Below, piece by piece: positions 32,744 through 41,988 of a stretch of DNA of 64,000 nucleotides. Below the pieces are notes generated by a model, which saw only the letters and a list, made by a program, of their open reading frames with translations, did not search any database and was not told the DNA's origin. Numbering within the stretch: position 1 is the stretch's first letter; every line of letters starts with the position of its first letter. The stretch comes from Bacillus alveayuensis. Lineage in GTDB: Bacteria > Bacillota > Bacilli > Bacillales > Aeribacillaceae. The stretch covers positions 806,001 through 870,000 of the forward strand of contig JAUSTR010000001.1 in assembly GCA_030812955.1 (NCBI GenBank), in the 5' to 3' direction. The position numbers were made by a program, and so were the translations under genes.

Positions 32744-33021
32744 TGTTAGGGCTTGTCGAATGTGAGTGTCTAATCTATGATGCACAATCCTTAAAAGAAA
32801 AAAGAGCGGTTTTGCAAAAAGTGTTGATGAGGCTAAAGCAAAAATTGAACATTTCCGTTGCGGAAATCGATTATCAAAATGTTTGGCAACGGACGAAAAT
32901 CGGTATTGTCTGTATTTCCTCCAATCGAACGATCACGGAGCGAGAGCTTCATCGAGCATTAGCTCTCATTGATTCATTCCCAGAGATTGAAAGAACGATT
33001 ACCACATTCGATTGGTTTTAA
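32743..33021 (+). CDS. ylxP: DUF503 protein YlxP
   Basis: A 92-residue DUF503 family protein; [25 protein letters not shown] is the family N-terminus. A conserved neighbour of infB and rbfA in Firmicutes, with no firmly assigned biochemical role that I know of. Its position between two translation factors suggests a role in translation or ribosome assembly, which is inference. ATG overlaps the infB stop. Confidence 0.88.
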   Translation: MLGLVECECLIYDAQSLKEKRAVLQKVLMRLKQKLNISVAEIDYQNVWQRTKIGIVCISSNRTITERELHRALALIDSFPEIERTITTFDWF

Positions 33022-33034
33022 AAGAGGTGACATT

Positions 33035-33391
33035 ATGAATTTACGAGCGAACCGTGTTGCAGAACAAATGAAAAAAGAGTTAAGCGACATTATTGGAAGA
33101 AAAATTAAAGATCCAAGAATCGGGTTTGTCACGGTTACGGATGTTCGTGTAACAGGTGATTTGCAAATCGCCAAAGTATATATATCAGTGTTAGGGAATG
33201 AGGAGCAAAAAGAAAACACACTGAAAGGACTTGCTAAAGCAAAAGGCTTTATTCGTTCCGAAATCGGGCAACGGATTCGTTTGCGGAAAACTCCGGAAAT
33301 TCATTTTGAGTTTGATGAATCGATTGATTACGGAAACCGTATTGAAACGTTAATAAAAGAAATAAACAAAGAAAAGCAACATGAAGAATAA
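33035..33391 (+). CDS. rbfA: Ribosome-binding factor A
   Basis: A 118-residue KH-like protein. ATG 33035 follows agaggtg; an upstream in-frame ATG at 32969 lies within ylxP. The family signatures [28 protein letters not shown] and [18 protein letters not shown] are present. RbfA assists late 30S maturation at the 16S 5' end. A hairpin separates it from truB. Confidence 0.96.
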   Translation: MNLRANRVAEQMKKELSDIIGRKIKDPRIGFVTVTDVRVTGDLQIAKVYISVLGNEEQKENTLKGLAKAKGFIRSEIGQRIRLRKTPEIHFEFDESIDYGNRIETLIKEINKEKQHEE

Positions 33392-33476
33392 TGAACATCC
33401 AACATGAGAATGAATGCCGATTATAGCTGCAGATGATGCTGAAAAATAAATAGTAAGAATCGATCATGAATTGGAA

Positions 33477-33525
33477 CGGTGACCTTTCATAAATACGAGA
33501 ATGGAAAAAGGTCACCGCTCTTTTC
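33477..33525 (+). terminator. Hairpin/terminator between rbfA and truB
   Basis: Eleven-base arms CGGTGACCTTT (33477-33487) and AAAGGTCACCG (33507-33517), then CTCTTTTCATTTTC. The T-rich tail supports intrinsic termination, probably partial since truB has no obvious promoter. Confidence 0.75.
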
Positions 33526-33577
33526 ATTTTCATACATATGTCAAAAAGCAAATTCCTTTTTTAAGGAGGATTTCAAG

Positions 33578-34492
33578 TTGGACGGAGTGCTACTATTGCA
33601 TAAACCTTCTGGGATGACTTCCCATGCTTGTGTTAATCGAGTAAGAAAATTGTTCGGAACAAAAAAAGTAGGGCATACTGGAACGTTAGATCCTGATGTT
33701 TCCGGTGTTCTACCGATTTGTATTGGAAAAGCAACGAAAATTGCCCAATATTTAACTGCAGCTCATAAAACATATATCGCCGAAGTTACAATAGGTGCTT
33801 CAACCACGACTGAAGATGCTTCAGGTGAAATAATTGATGTAAAAAAGGTTGAGAACTCTTTATCAACGGACCAAATCCAACAAGTGTTAAAGCAAATGAC
33901 TGGTGAATTGGAGCAAACTCCTCCTATGTTTTCAGCTGTCAAAGTTAACGGAAAAAAACTTTATGAATATGCACGTGAGGGAAAACAAGTTGAGAGACCA
34001 ACTAGAAAAGTGTTCATATATGACTTATTATTAATATCAGATATTACAAAACATGAAAATACCGCGGCATTTAAAATCAAAGTGAAATGCTCCAAAGGAA
34101 CGTATATTCGAACACTTGCTGTGATGATTGGTGATGAGCTTGGCTACCCTGCGCACATGTCTCATTTAGTCCGTACACATTCCGGAAATTTCTCTTTAGA
34201 AAATTGTATTGATTTTCAATCTATTGAACAATATTTACAGGAAGGGCATTTTCCTAAAGGGTTTATGACCATTCGTGAAGCGTTAAAACATTTGCCACAA
34301 TGGTCAATTAATGATACATTAGCAGGGAAAGTGAAAAACGGTGCATTATTGAAACTGCCAAAAGAGCTGGAGAACATCAAGACTAGTGAACGAATTGTCG
34401 TTCTTCATAGAGGAGAGCCTCTGGCGATCTATATGAAGCACCCAAATAATAAAGGTGTCATCAAGCCAGAAAAGGTACTAGAAACAAAATGA
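33578..34492 (+). CDS. truB: tRNA pseudouridine-55 synthase TruB
   Basis: A 304-residue pseudouridine synthase. TTG 33578 after aaggagga is the start; the frame is open to 33479 but that stretch falls over the terminator hairpin. The catalytic aspartate is D38 in GHTGTLDPDVSGVLP. The C-terminal part (about 240-304) is PUA-like. It modifies U55 in the T-loop of elongator tRNAs. ribF follows 28 bases later. Confidence 0.96.
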   Translation: MDGVLLLHKPSGMTSHACVNRVRKLFGTKKVGHTGTLDPDVSGVLPICIGKATKIAQYLTAAHKTYIAEVTIGASTTTEDASGEIIDVKKVENSLSTDQIQQVLKQMTGELEQTPPMFSAVKVNGKKLYEYAREGKQVERPTRKVFIYDLLLISDITKHENTAAFKIKVKCSKGTYIRTLAVMIGDELGYPAHMSHLVRTHSGNFSLENCIDFQSIEQYLQEGHFPKGFMTIREALKHLPQWSINDTLAGKVKNGALLKLPKELENIKTSERIVVLHRGEPLAIYMKHPNNKGVIKPEKVLETK

Positions 34493-34520
34493 TTTATTTA
34501 CAGTGAAGAGGGGAACGCTT

Positions 34521-35471
34521 GTGAAAACAATAAGGCTGTCGCATCCTCACCCATTTCAAATCAATGATTTTCCTCCGATGGCCATGGCATTAGGGTACTT
34601 TGATGGAGTTCATAAAGGGCATCAAAAAGTCATCTTAACGGCAAAAGAATTGGCTAAAAGCCAAAATTTACGAAGTGCAGTTATGACATTCGATCCTCAT
34701 CCTTCCGTTGTCTTAAGAAAAGACATTGATCATATGGAATATATTACTCCGCTTCGTGATAAAGAAAAATTGATTCAAGAGCTAGGAATTGACCTATTAT
34801 TTGTCGTGAATTTTTCTCAATCTTTTGCCTCTCTTTTGCCGCAAGAGTTTGTAGATCAATATATTATTGGTTTACATGTCAAGCATGTTGTAGCAGGCTT
34901 TGATTTTACGTATGGACGTCTAGGTAAAGGAACGATGGAAACATTGCCCTTTCATTCCCGTCAAGCCTTTTCACAAACGATTGTGGAAAAACAGACAGAT
35001 CATGATCGAAAAATAAGCTCTACATTAATTCGCAACGTTATACGCAGCGGAGATGTTCAATATGCTATGAGCCTTCTTGGGCGTCCGCATCAAGTGACTG
35101 GGAAAGTCGTTCACGGGGAAAAAAGAGGAAGACTAATAGGGTTTCCGACCGCAAATATTGATGTATTTGTGGAATATTTAATTCCACCTACTGGGGTTTA
35201 TGCTGTTTCGGTCGTCATTAATGAAAAAGAATATTTCGGGGTAGCGAACATCGGATACAAACCGACGTTTCATCAAGAAAAAAATGAGAAGCCGCATATT
35301 GAAGTACATATTTTTAATTTTAATCAAAAGATTTATAATGAAGTCGTAACGGTTAAATGGTTTAAACGAATTCGCAGCGAACAAAAATTTCATCATGTTG
35401 AACAGTTAATCGAACAAATAAATAAAGATAAACAACTCGCTCAGAAATTTTTTGCTCAATACAAGAAATAA
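34521..35471 (+). CDS. ribF: Bifunctional riboflavin kinase / FAD synthetase
   Basis: A 316-residue enzyme (RibC in B. subtilis). The N-terminal nucleotidyltransferase domain has GYFDGVHKGHQ and later SSTLIRN; the C-terminal kinase domain begins near GRPHQVTGKVVHGEKRGRLIGFPTANI. It converts riboflavin to FMN and then FAD. I take GTG 34521, preceded by agagggga; a longer frame from 34503 would start inside that site. Confidence 0.95.
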   Translation: MKTIRLSHPHPFQINDFPPMAMALGYFDGVHKGHQKVILTAKELAKSQNLRSAVMTFDPHPSVVLRKDIDHMEYITPLRDKEKLIQELGIDLLFVVNFSQSFASLLPQEFVDQYIIGLHVKHVVAGFDFTYGRLGKGTMETLPFHSRQAFSQTIVEKQTDHDRKISSTLIRNVIRSGDVQYAMSLLGRPHQVTGKVVHGEKRGRLIGFPTANIDVFVEYLIPPTGVYAVSVVINEKEYFGVANIGYKPTFHQEKNEKPHIEVHIFNFNQKIYNEVVTVKWFKRIRSEQKFHHVEQLIEQINKDKQLAQKFFAQYKK

Positions 35472-35475
35472 TCCC

Positions 35476-35504
35476 TTGCTTTTTCAAGATTTTAATCATA
35501 TAAT
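35476..35504 (+). promoter_or_regulatory. Sigma-A promoter for rpsO
   Basis: TTGCTT (35476-35481), a 17-base spacer, and a perfect TATAAT (35499-35504). Transcription would begin near 35511 and give a leader of about 87 bases before rpsO. Confidence 0.8.
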
Positions 35505-35510
35505 AACAAT

Positions 35511-35867
<357 letters not shown>

Positions 35868-35871
35868 TGCA

Positions 35872-35900
35872 AAAAAAGCGGGAGGTTTCCCGCTTTTTTA
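35872..35900 (+). terminator. Terminator after rpsO
   Basis: Twelve-base arms AAAAAAGCGGGA (35872-35883) and TCCCGCTTTTTT (35888-35899) with a short loop. A strong intrinsic terminator, probably active in both directions. Confidence 0.92.
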
Positions 35901-35953
35901 GTGTATTTAAATGAATTAAGATGAGAATTCTTTATTTGTATATATAATTCTAA

Positions 35954-35983
35954 TTGATATGTTAAAATAAGTTCGTTCATAAT
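35954..35983 (+). promoter_or_regulatory. Candidate sigma-A promoter for pnp
   Basis: TTGATA (35954-35959) and CATAAT (35978-35983) with an 18-base spacer. Other AT-rich -10-like hexamers nearby make the exact choice uncertain. Confidence 0.4.
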
Positions 35984-36031
35984 AATAGTACATATTCTGT
36001 TTACATAAGTAAGAGAGGGGTTCAATTATAT

Positions 36032-38143
36032 ATGGAACAAGAAAAACATGTCTTTTCCATAGAGTGGGCTGGTAGACCGCTTACTGTGGAAATCGGTCAA
36101 TTAGCAAAACAGGCAAACGGGGCTGTACTAGTCCGTTATGGAGATACAGTTGTCCTATCTACTGCTACTGCTTCTAAAGAGGCGAAAGCCGTTGACTTCT
36201 TCCCATTAACAGTGAACTATGAAGAACGTTTATATGCGGTTGGGAAAATCCCAGGTGGCTTTATTAAAAGAGAAGGGCGTCCTAGTGAAAAAGCTATTTT
36301 AGCCAGCCGTTTAATCGACCGGCCGATTCGCCCACTGTTTCCAGAAGGATTTCGTCATGAAGTGCAAGTTGTCAGCATGGTGATGAGTGTCGACCAAGAC
36401 TGCTCTTCTGAAATGGCTGCGATGTTCGGAAGTTCTCTAGCACTATCCGTTTCTGATATTCCGTTTGAAGGTCCGATTGCAGGAGTGACCGTTGGCCGGA
36501 TAGATGGACAATTTGTCATTAATCCGACCGTTACACAAATGGAGAAAAGTGATATGCATCTCGTCGTAGCTGGAACAAAGGATGCGATAAACATGGTTGA
36601 AGCTGGAGCTGATGAAGTACCAGAGGAAACGATGTTACAAGCGATCATGTTCGGTCATGAAGAGATTAAGCGTCTCATTTCTTTCCAGGAAGATATTGTA
36701 AATCAAATTGGGAAAGAAAAAATGGAAGTGGAATTGTATGAAATTGATGCAGAACTAGAAAAAGAAGTGCGAAAAATGGCGGAAAAAGATTTACTAAGCG
36801 CCATCCAAGTGCCAGAAAAGCATGCCCGTGAAGATGCCATCAACTCGGTGAAAGAAGAAATTGTGGCAAAATATGAAGAGCAAGAAGCCGACGAAGAAAC
36901 GATCAAACAAGTAAAAGAGATATTATCGAAGCTCGTGAAAGAAGAAGTTCGCCGTCTTATTACAGAAGAAAAAATCAGACCAGACGGACGAAAAATCGAT
37001 GAAATTAGACCTTTATCCTCTCAAGTCGGGCTACTTCCAAGAACGCACGGCTCAGGGCTATTTACACGTGGACAAACCCAAGCCTTAAGTATTTGTACAC
37101 TTGGAGCATTAGGTGATGTGCAAATATTAGATGGATTAGGGATTGAGGAATCGAAGCGTTTCATGCACCATTATAACTTTCCGTCCTTTAGTGTTGGCGA
37201 AACAGGACCAATGCGTGGACCAGGCCGCCGCGAAATTGGACATGGAGCATTAGGTGAGCGTGCCTTAGAGCCTGTTATCCCAGATGAACGAGAGTTTCCA
37301 TACACGATTAGACTAGTATCAGAAGTATTAGAATCAAACGGTTCCACATCACAAGCTAGTATTTGTGCTTCAACTCTCGCCATGATGGATGCAGGTGTTC
37401 CAATTAAGGCTCCTGTTGCGGGAATTGCGATGGGTCTTGTAAAATCAGGTGACAACTATACGGTTTTAACAGATATTCAAGGGATGGAAGATGCGTTAGG
37501 GGATATGGACTTTAAAGTTGCTGGTACGGAAAAAGGTGTTACCGCTTTACAAATGGATATTAAAATTAAAGGTTTATCGCGAGAAATATTAGAAGAAGCG
37601 TTAAATCAAGCTAAAAAAGGACGTTTAGAAATTTTAAAGTCTATGCTTGAAACTATTCAAGAGCCAAGAAAAGAGTTATCAAAATATGCCCCGAAAATAT
37701 TATCTATTACAATCAATCCTGATAAAATTCGCGATGTAATCGGTCCAAGCGGAAAACAAATCAATAAAATTATAGAAGAAACAGGCGTCAAAATTGATAT
37801 TGAGCAAGATGGAACGATTTTTATTTCTTCCGTTAATGAAGGAATGAATGAAAAGGCGAAAAAAATAATTGAAGATATCGTCCGTGATTTGGAAGTAGGT
37901 CAAATGTATCTTGGAAAAGTAAAACGAATTGAAAAATTTGGTGCATTTGTTGAATTGTTTAACGGGAAGGACGGACTTGTCCATATTTCTGAATTAGCGG
38001 AGGAACGTGTAGGAAAAGTGGAGGATGTCGTTTCCATTGGTGATGAGATCCTTGTGAAAGTGATGGAGATTGATAAACAAGGCCGCATTAATTTATCTCG
38101 AAAGGCTGTTTTACGAGAGCAAAAGGAAAAACAAAAATCGTAA
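36032..38143 (+). CDS. pnp: Polynucleotide phosphorylase
   Basis: A 703-residue PNPase. Two RNase PH domains (about 10-230 and 310-550) flank an alpha-helical linker; the active second core has [30 protein letters not shown]. The C-terminus carries KH ([17 protein letters not shown]) and S1 ([29 protein letters not shown]) RNA-binding domains. It degrades RNA 3'-5' with phosphate. RNase J2 and RNase Y, which act in the same decay pathways, are also encoded in this window. Confidence 0.98.
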   Translation: MEQEKHVFSIEWAGRPLTVEIGQLAKQANGAVLVRYGDTVVLSTATASKEAKAVDFFPLTVNYEERLYAVGKIPGGFIKREGRPSEKAILASRLIDRPIRPLFPEGFRHEVQVVSMVMSVDQDCSSEMAAMFGSSLALSVSDIPFEGPIAGVTVGRIDGQFVINPTVTQMEKSDMHLVVAGTKDAINMVEAGADEVPEETMLQAIMFGHEEIKRLISFQEDIVNQIGKEKMEVELYEIDAELEKEVRKMAEKDLLSAIQVPEKHAREDAINSVKEEIVAKYEEQEADEETIKQVKEILSKLVKEEVRRLITEEKIRPDGRKIDEIRPLSSQVGLLPRTHGSGLFTRGQTQALSICTLGALGDVQILDGLGIEESKRFMHHYNFPSFSVGETGPMRGPGRREIGHGALGERALEPVIPDEREFPYTIRLVSEVLESNGSTSQASICASTLAMMDAGVPIKAPVAGIAMGLVKSGDNYTVLTDIQGMEDALGDMDFKVAGTEKGVTALQMDIKIKGLSREILEEALNQAKKGRLEILKSMLETIQEPRKELSKYAPKILSITINPDKIRDVIGPSGKQINKIIEETGVKIDIEQDGTIFISSVNEGMNEKAKKIIEDIVRDLEVGQMYLGKVKRIEKFGAFVELFNGKDGLVHISELAEERVGKVEDVVSIGDEILVKVMEIDKQGRINLSRKAVLREQKEKQKS

Positions 38144-38204
38144 CAATATGGGGTCTAATGAAAAATAGCTTCTTTATGTTTCATTTAGAACTGTTCTACC
38201 TTGT

Positions 38205-38236
38205 CCCCTTTTTACATATTTTTTAGTAAAAAGGGG
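38205..38236 (+). promoter_or_regulatory. Hairpin covering the ylxY ribosome binding site
   Basis: Eleven-base arms CCCCTTTTTAC (38205-38215) and GTAAAAAGGGG (38226-38236). The right arm contains the purine-rich aaaaaggggg that must serve as Shine-Dalgarno sequence for ylxY. Formation of the stem would hide it. Confidence 0.65.
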
Positions 38237-38245
38237 GATATGTAT

Positions 38246-39235
38246 ATGCGAAGATATATTTTACAAATGACCGCTTTTATTGTGATTTTTGTTATTAGTG
38301 TTAGTACTATTCAAAATCCTTTTTCACGACATGAAATCGATGAAATAAAAGAAGCGAATGCGACGATCTCATACAATCAAGATCCGTTATACGAAACCAT
38401 TGTGAAAGAAGCAAAAAAATACGAAATCAAAGCGCAAAACGCTGAAATACATAGAGTTTGGAAGGCAACACCTGGGTACAATGGATTGAAAGTGGATATT
38501 AAAAAATCATATAGGCAAATGAAGCAAAAAGGAACATTTGATCCAAATTTACTCGTGTTTCAACAAGTTCCGCCTTCGATTCATTTGGACGATCTCCCCG
38601 CAGAACCCATTTATCGAGGTCATCCAGACAAGCCAATGGTGTCTTTTCTTGTTAATGTCGCTTGGGGGAATGAATACATTCCAGAAATGCTTGATGTTTT
38701 AAAAAAACATCATGTAAAAGCGACTTTTTTCTTAGAAGGAAGATGGGTGAAAGAAAACCCTGACTTAGCGAAAATGATCGCCGAAGCAGGACATGAAATC
38801 GGAAATCATTCTTATTCCCATCCAGATATGGCGAAATTGCCATCGACGCGCATTTATGAGCAAATTGATAAAACGAATGAAGTGATCGAAGCGACCTTAG
38901 GGATGAAACCGACATTGTTTGCCCCTCCAAGCGGCAGCCTTCGCAAAGAAGTAGTTGATATAGCGGCCAAACTGAACATGAAAACTATTATGTGGTCAGT
39001 TGATACGATCGATTGGCAAAGACCTGAACCGCACGTACTCGTGGAACGTGTGATGAGTAAAATTCATAATGGAGCTATGGTTTTAATGCATCCGACTTCC
39101 TCAACATCAAAAAGTTTAGAAACGCTCATCTTAGCGATTAAACAAAAAAACCTATCCATCGGATCCGTTTCCATGCTTTTAGATGAAGAAAGAATCATCG
39201 AAAGTCCCTTAATGAATAAACCATCTACAAATTAA
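38246..39235 (+). CDS. ylxY: Polysaccharide deacetylase family protein YlxY
   Basis: A 329-residue protein with an N-terminal signal-anchor (residues 5-22) and a NodB-type deacetylase domain from about residue 130: VSFLVNVAWGNEYIPEMLD, ATFFLEGRWVKENPDLAKMI, and GHEIGNHSYSHPDMAKL. The first NodB motif reads VNVAWG rather than the usual TFDDG, so the catalytic aspartate pair is not evident and activity is doubtful. The GNHSYSHP motif is present. ATG 38246 has better spacing from the ribosome binding site than ATG 38240. It lies between pnp and mlpA as in B. subtilis. Confidence 0.88.
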   Translation: MRRYILQMTAFIVIFVISVSTIQNPFSRHEIDEIKEANATISYNQDPLYETIVKEAKKYEIKAQNAEIHRVWKATPGYNGLKVDIKKSYRQMKQKGTFDPNLLVFQQVPPSIHLDDLPAEPIYRGHPDKPMVSFLVNVAWGNEYIPEMLDVLKKHHVKATFFLEGRWVKENPDLAKMIAEAGHEIGNHSYSHPDMAKLPSTRIYEQIDKTNEVIEATLGMKPTLFAPPSGSLRKEVVDIAAKLNMKTIMWSVDTIDWQRPEPHVLVERVMSKIHNGAMVLMHPTSSTSKSLETLILAIKQKNLSIGSVSMLLDEERIIESPLMNKPSTN

Positions 39236-39263
39236 AGGAATACATGGAATAGGGGGTTCAAGC

Positions 39264-40505
39264 TTGATCAAAAAATATACATGTCAAAACGGAGTTCGCA
39301 TCGTTTTAGAAACGATTCCTACCGTTCGCTCAGTTGCAATCGGGATATGGATTGGAACGGGCTCTCGAAATGAGAATGAGAAAAATAACGGAGTATCACA
39401 CTTTTTAGAACATATGTTTTTTAAAGGAACGAAGACGAGAAGCGCAAGAGAGATTGCTGAAGCATTTGACCGCATAGGTGGACAAGTTAATGCCTTTACA
39501 TCAAAGGAATATACATGCTACTATGCAAAAGTGTTAGACGACCACGCAAGCTTTGCATTAGAAGTGTTAGCAGATATGTTTTTCCATTCTGTTTTTGACC
39601 AAGAAGAATTGCAAAAAGAAAAAAATGTTGTATTAGAAGAAATTAAAATGTATGAGGATACGCCTGACGATATTGTTCACGATTTACTAAGCAAAGCCGT
39701 ATATGGTTCTCATCCATTAGGCTACCCGATATTAGGAACAGAAGAAACATTAGAAACATTTACAGGTGATTCACTAAGGGAATATATGGAAAAACATTAT
39801 ACTCCTGATAATATTGTTATATCTGTTGCGGGAAATATATCGGAAACCTTTATTAAGGAAATTGAAAAATGGTTCGGTCATTTCGAGTCAGCGTATCGTA
39901 AGCGAGAATATGAAAAGCCAACGTTTCATGATCATAAAATTGCTCGAAAAAAAGATACAGAACAAGCCCATTTATGTATTGGCTTTCACGGCTTAAAGGT
40001 TGGTCATGAAGATATTTACAGCTTAATTGTGCTAAATAACATTTTAGGTGGAAGTATGTCAAGCCGTTTATTCCAAGAGGTACGTGAAGAAAGAGGTCTT
40101 GCATACTCCATCTTTTCTTATCATTCCTCCTATGAAGATAACGGGATGTTGACGATTTATGGTGGAACTGGTAAAGAGCAGCTTGATGTATTGTTTGATA
40201 CGATTCAGTCAACGCTACAAAAGTTAAAAAAAGAAGGAATTTCGGAAAAAGAATTGATCAACAGTAAAGAACAAATAAAAGGCAATTTAATGCTAAGTCT
40301 TGAAAGCACTAATTCCAGAATGAGTCGAAATGGAAAGAATGAATTATTATTAAGATCTCACCGTTCATTAGATGAAATGATTGAAAAGATTAATGAAGTG
40401 AATCGAGAAAGTATTCATAAAATCATTGAGCATACATTTACGGATCATTATGCCATTTCTTTAATAAGCCCGGATGGAAAGCTCCCATCATATTTAAATA
40501 AATAA
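39264..40505 (+). CDS. mlpA: M16 zinc peptidase MlpA (YmxG)
   Basis: A 413-residue mitochondrial-processing-peptidase-like protein. The inverted zinc motif HFLEH is at residues 46-50, with the distal glutamate region ENVVLEEIKMYEDTPDD about 75 residues on. The C-terminal R/Y pair region VREERGLAYSIFSYHSSY is also intact, so it should be active. It starts at TTG after agggggt. B. subtilis MlpA has been linked to control of extracellular protease expression. Confidence 0.92.
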   Translation: MIKKYTCQNGVRIVLETIPTVRSVAIGIWIGTGSRNENEKNNGVSHFLEHMFFKGTKTRSAREIAEAFDRIGGQVNAFTSKEYTCYYAKVLDDHASFALEVLADMFFHSVFDQEELQKEKNVVLEEIKMYEDTPDDIVHDLLSKAVYGSHPLGYPILGTEETLETFTGDSLREYMEKHYTPDNIVISVAGNISETFIKEIEKWFGHFESAYRKREYEKPTFHDHKIARKKDTEQAHLCIGFHGLKVGHEDIYSLIVLNNILGGSMSSRLFQEVREERGLAYSIFSYHSSYEDNGMLTIYGGTGKEQLDVLFDTIQSTLQKLKKEGISEKELINSKEQIKGNLMLSLESTNSRMSRNGKNELLLRSHRSLDEMIEKINEVNRESIHKIIEHTFTDHYAISLISPDGKLPSYLNK

Positions 40506-40513
40506 TTTAAAAG

Positions 40514-40548
40514 AAAATGCCTGTCACGTTTGCAGGCATTTTTCTTTT
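40514..40548 (+). terminator. Terminator after mlpA
   Basis: Ten-base arms AAAATGCCTG (40514-40523) and CAGGCATTTT (40533-40542), followed by T-rich sequence. Confidence 0.88.
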
Positions 40549-40587
40549 TATCTAAACCATATATATCAATGAGGAGGGGATGTTATT

Positions 40588-40845
40588 TTGAGATTATCAG
40601 AATTAAGCGGCAAAGAAATCGTCGATGTCAAAAGAGCTGAGCGGTTAGGAGTATTAGGACAAACAGACTTAGAAATAAACGAAGAAACCGGACAAATTAC
40701 AGCATTAATCATTCCTTCAGTGAAATGGTTTGGTTTGCGAAAACAAGGTCATGAAGTACGTGTACCTTGGAGCCACATTAAAAAAATCGGCCCTGAAATG
40801 ATTATATTAGATGTGCCCGAAGATCAAATCAAACAGCCTGATTAG
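40588..40845 (+). CDS. ymxH: YlmC/YmxH family sporulation-associated protein
   Basis: An 85-residue protein of the PRC-barrel YlmC/YmxH family: MRLSELSGKEIVDVKRAERLGVLG then a short beta-rich core ending in VPWSHIKKIGPEMIILDV. It starts at TTG after gaggagggga; an ATG at 40580 is out of frame and stops at once. Its function is not established; family members are common in spore formers. A 17-codon ORF with a strong ribosome binding site follows directly. Confidence 0.88.
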   Translation: MRLSELSGKEIVDVKRAERLGVLGQTDLEINEETGQITALIIPSVKWFGLRKQGHEVRVPWSHIKKIGPEMIILDVPEDQIKQPD

Positions 40846-40855
40846 GAGGATCTTT

Positions 40856-40909
40856 ATGAGCGATCCAACAAAAATTATTCATTTGAACTTTACTGAACCA
40901 TTAACATGA
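40856..40909 (+). CDS. Possible 17-residue peptide ORF after ymxH
   Basis: An ATG at 40856 sits five bases after AGGAGGA (40844-40850), which overlaps the ymxH stop. The frame encodes MSDPTKIIHLNFTEPLT and stops at 40909. The ribosome binding site is close to ideal, which is notable for so short a frame. I know no family for it; it could be a real microprotein, the remnant of a lost gene, or chance. A terminator follows at 40956. Confidence 0.35.
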   Translation: MSDPTKIIHLNFTEPLT

Positions 40910-40955
40910 AAATCTTTTCAATAAATAAAAGCAAAGCATATTAAAGTATAGGACT

Positions 40956-40990
40956 AAAGTGATCACAATGAAAAGTGGTCACTTTTTTTT
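40956..40990 (+). terminator. Terminator after ymxH / small ORF
   Basis: Arms AAAGTGATCAC (40956-40966) and GTGGTCACTTT (40975-40985) pair with one wobble and run into a long T tract. Confidence 0.88.
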
Positions 40991-41010
40991 TATATGTCTA
41001 GAACTGATTC

Positions 41011-41038
41011 ACCGTTATGAACAATATGACATAGTATG
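41011..41038 (+). promoter_or_regulatory. Candidate sigma-K promoter for dpaAB
   Basis: AC at 41011-41012 and CATAGTATG at 41030-41038 lie 17 bases apart. This resembles the sigma-K pattern AC - 17 - CATANNNTA except for the last base. Mother-cell expression of the dipicolinate genes is established in B. subtilis; the site itself is a by-eye match. Confidence 0.4.
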
Positions 41039-41088
41039 CTCTAGGCAGATTAATTTTAGGTTCTTTGTAAAAAGAAGGTGATCAATCA

Positions 41089-41988
41089 ATGTTAACAGGA
41101 TTAAATATTGCACTGATTGGTGGCGATGCACGCCAATTAGAGGTCATTCGGAAATTAGTCGAATTAGATGCGAAAATATTTTTAGTTGGATTTGACCAAC
41201 TTGATCATGCCTTCACTGGTGCAAAAAAAGCAAAAATCGAGGAACTCAATTTTAGTGAAATAGATGCAATGATTCTACCAGTATCCGGTACGTCATTAGA
41301 TGGACAGATCGAAACGGTTTTTTCAAATGAAAAAATTGTCCTAACTGAAGAGATATTGGCGAGTACACCTGAGTATTGCCGGATTTACTCTGGAATTAGT
41401 AATCAATATTTAGATGATCTAGTTTCCAAAACGAATAGAACATTAGTTCAACTTTTTGAACGGGACGATGTCGCCATTTACAATTCGATTCCAACAGTTG
41501 AAGGAACCATTATGATGGTTATTCAACATACGGATTTTACGATTCATAATTCAACAGTGGCGGTGCTAGGTTTAGGTCGAGTGGGAATGAGTGTGGCAAG
41601 AGCATTCCATCATCTAGGGGCAAAAGTAAAAGTAGGTGCAAGAAAAACAAAAGATATAGCACGAATAACCGAAATGGGGCTCACCCCTTTTCATCTACAA
41701 AACTTAGAGGAAGAAGTAAAAGATTTAGATGTTTGTATTAATACAATTCCGCACCCCATTTTAACGGCAAAAGTCATTTCGAAAATGCCGCCTCACACGT
41801 TAATTGTAGATTTAGCTTCAAAACCAGGTGGAACCGATTTTCGGTATGCCGAAAAACGCGGAATCAAGGCATTGTTAGCTCCAGGATTACCAGGGATTGT
41901 TGCCCCTAAAACAGCCGGTCAAATTTTAGCGAATGTGTTATCTCAACTGTTGTTAGAAGAACTTGCACATAGAAAGGAGTCTTGTTAA
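41089..41988 (+). CDS. dpaA: Dipicolinate synthase subunit A (SpoVFA)
   Basis: A 299-residue protein with an N-terminal Rossmann-like half (LNIALIGGDARQLEVIRKL) and a second dinucleotide-binding region AVLGLGRVGMSVARAFHHLGA near residue 165. DpaA with DpaB oxidises dihydrodipicolinate to dipicolinic acid, the calcium chelate of the spore core. It is made in the mother cell late in sporulation. The stop overlaps the dpaB start by one base. The substrate comes from asd-dapG-dapA immediately downstream. Confidence 0.96.
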   Translation: MLTGLNIALIGGDARQLEVIRKLVELDAKIFLVGFDQLDHAFTGAKKAKIEELNFSEIDAMILPVSGTSLDGQIETVFSNEKIVLTEEILASTPEYCRIYSGISNQYLDDLVSKTNRTLVQLFERDDVAIYNSIPTVEGTIMMVIQHTDFTIHNSTVAVLGLGRVGMSVARAFHHLGAKVKVGARKTKDIARITEMGLTPFHLQNLEEEVKDLDVCINTIPHPILTAKVISKMPPHTLIVDLASKPGGTDFRYAEKRGIKALLAPGLPGIVAPKTAGQILANVLSQLLLEELAHRKESC

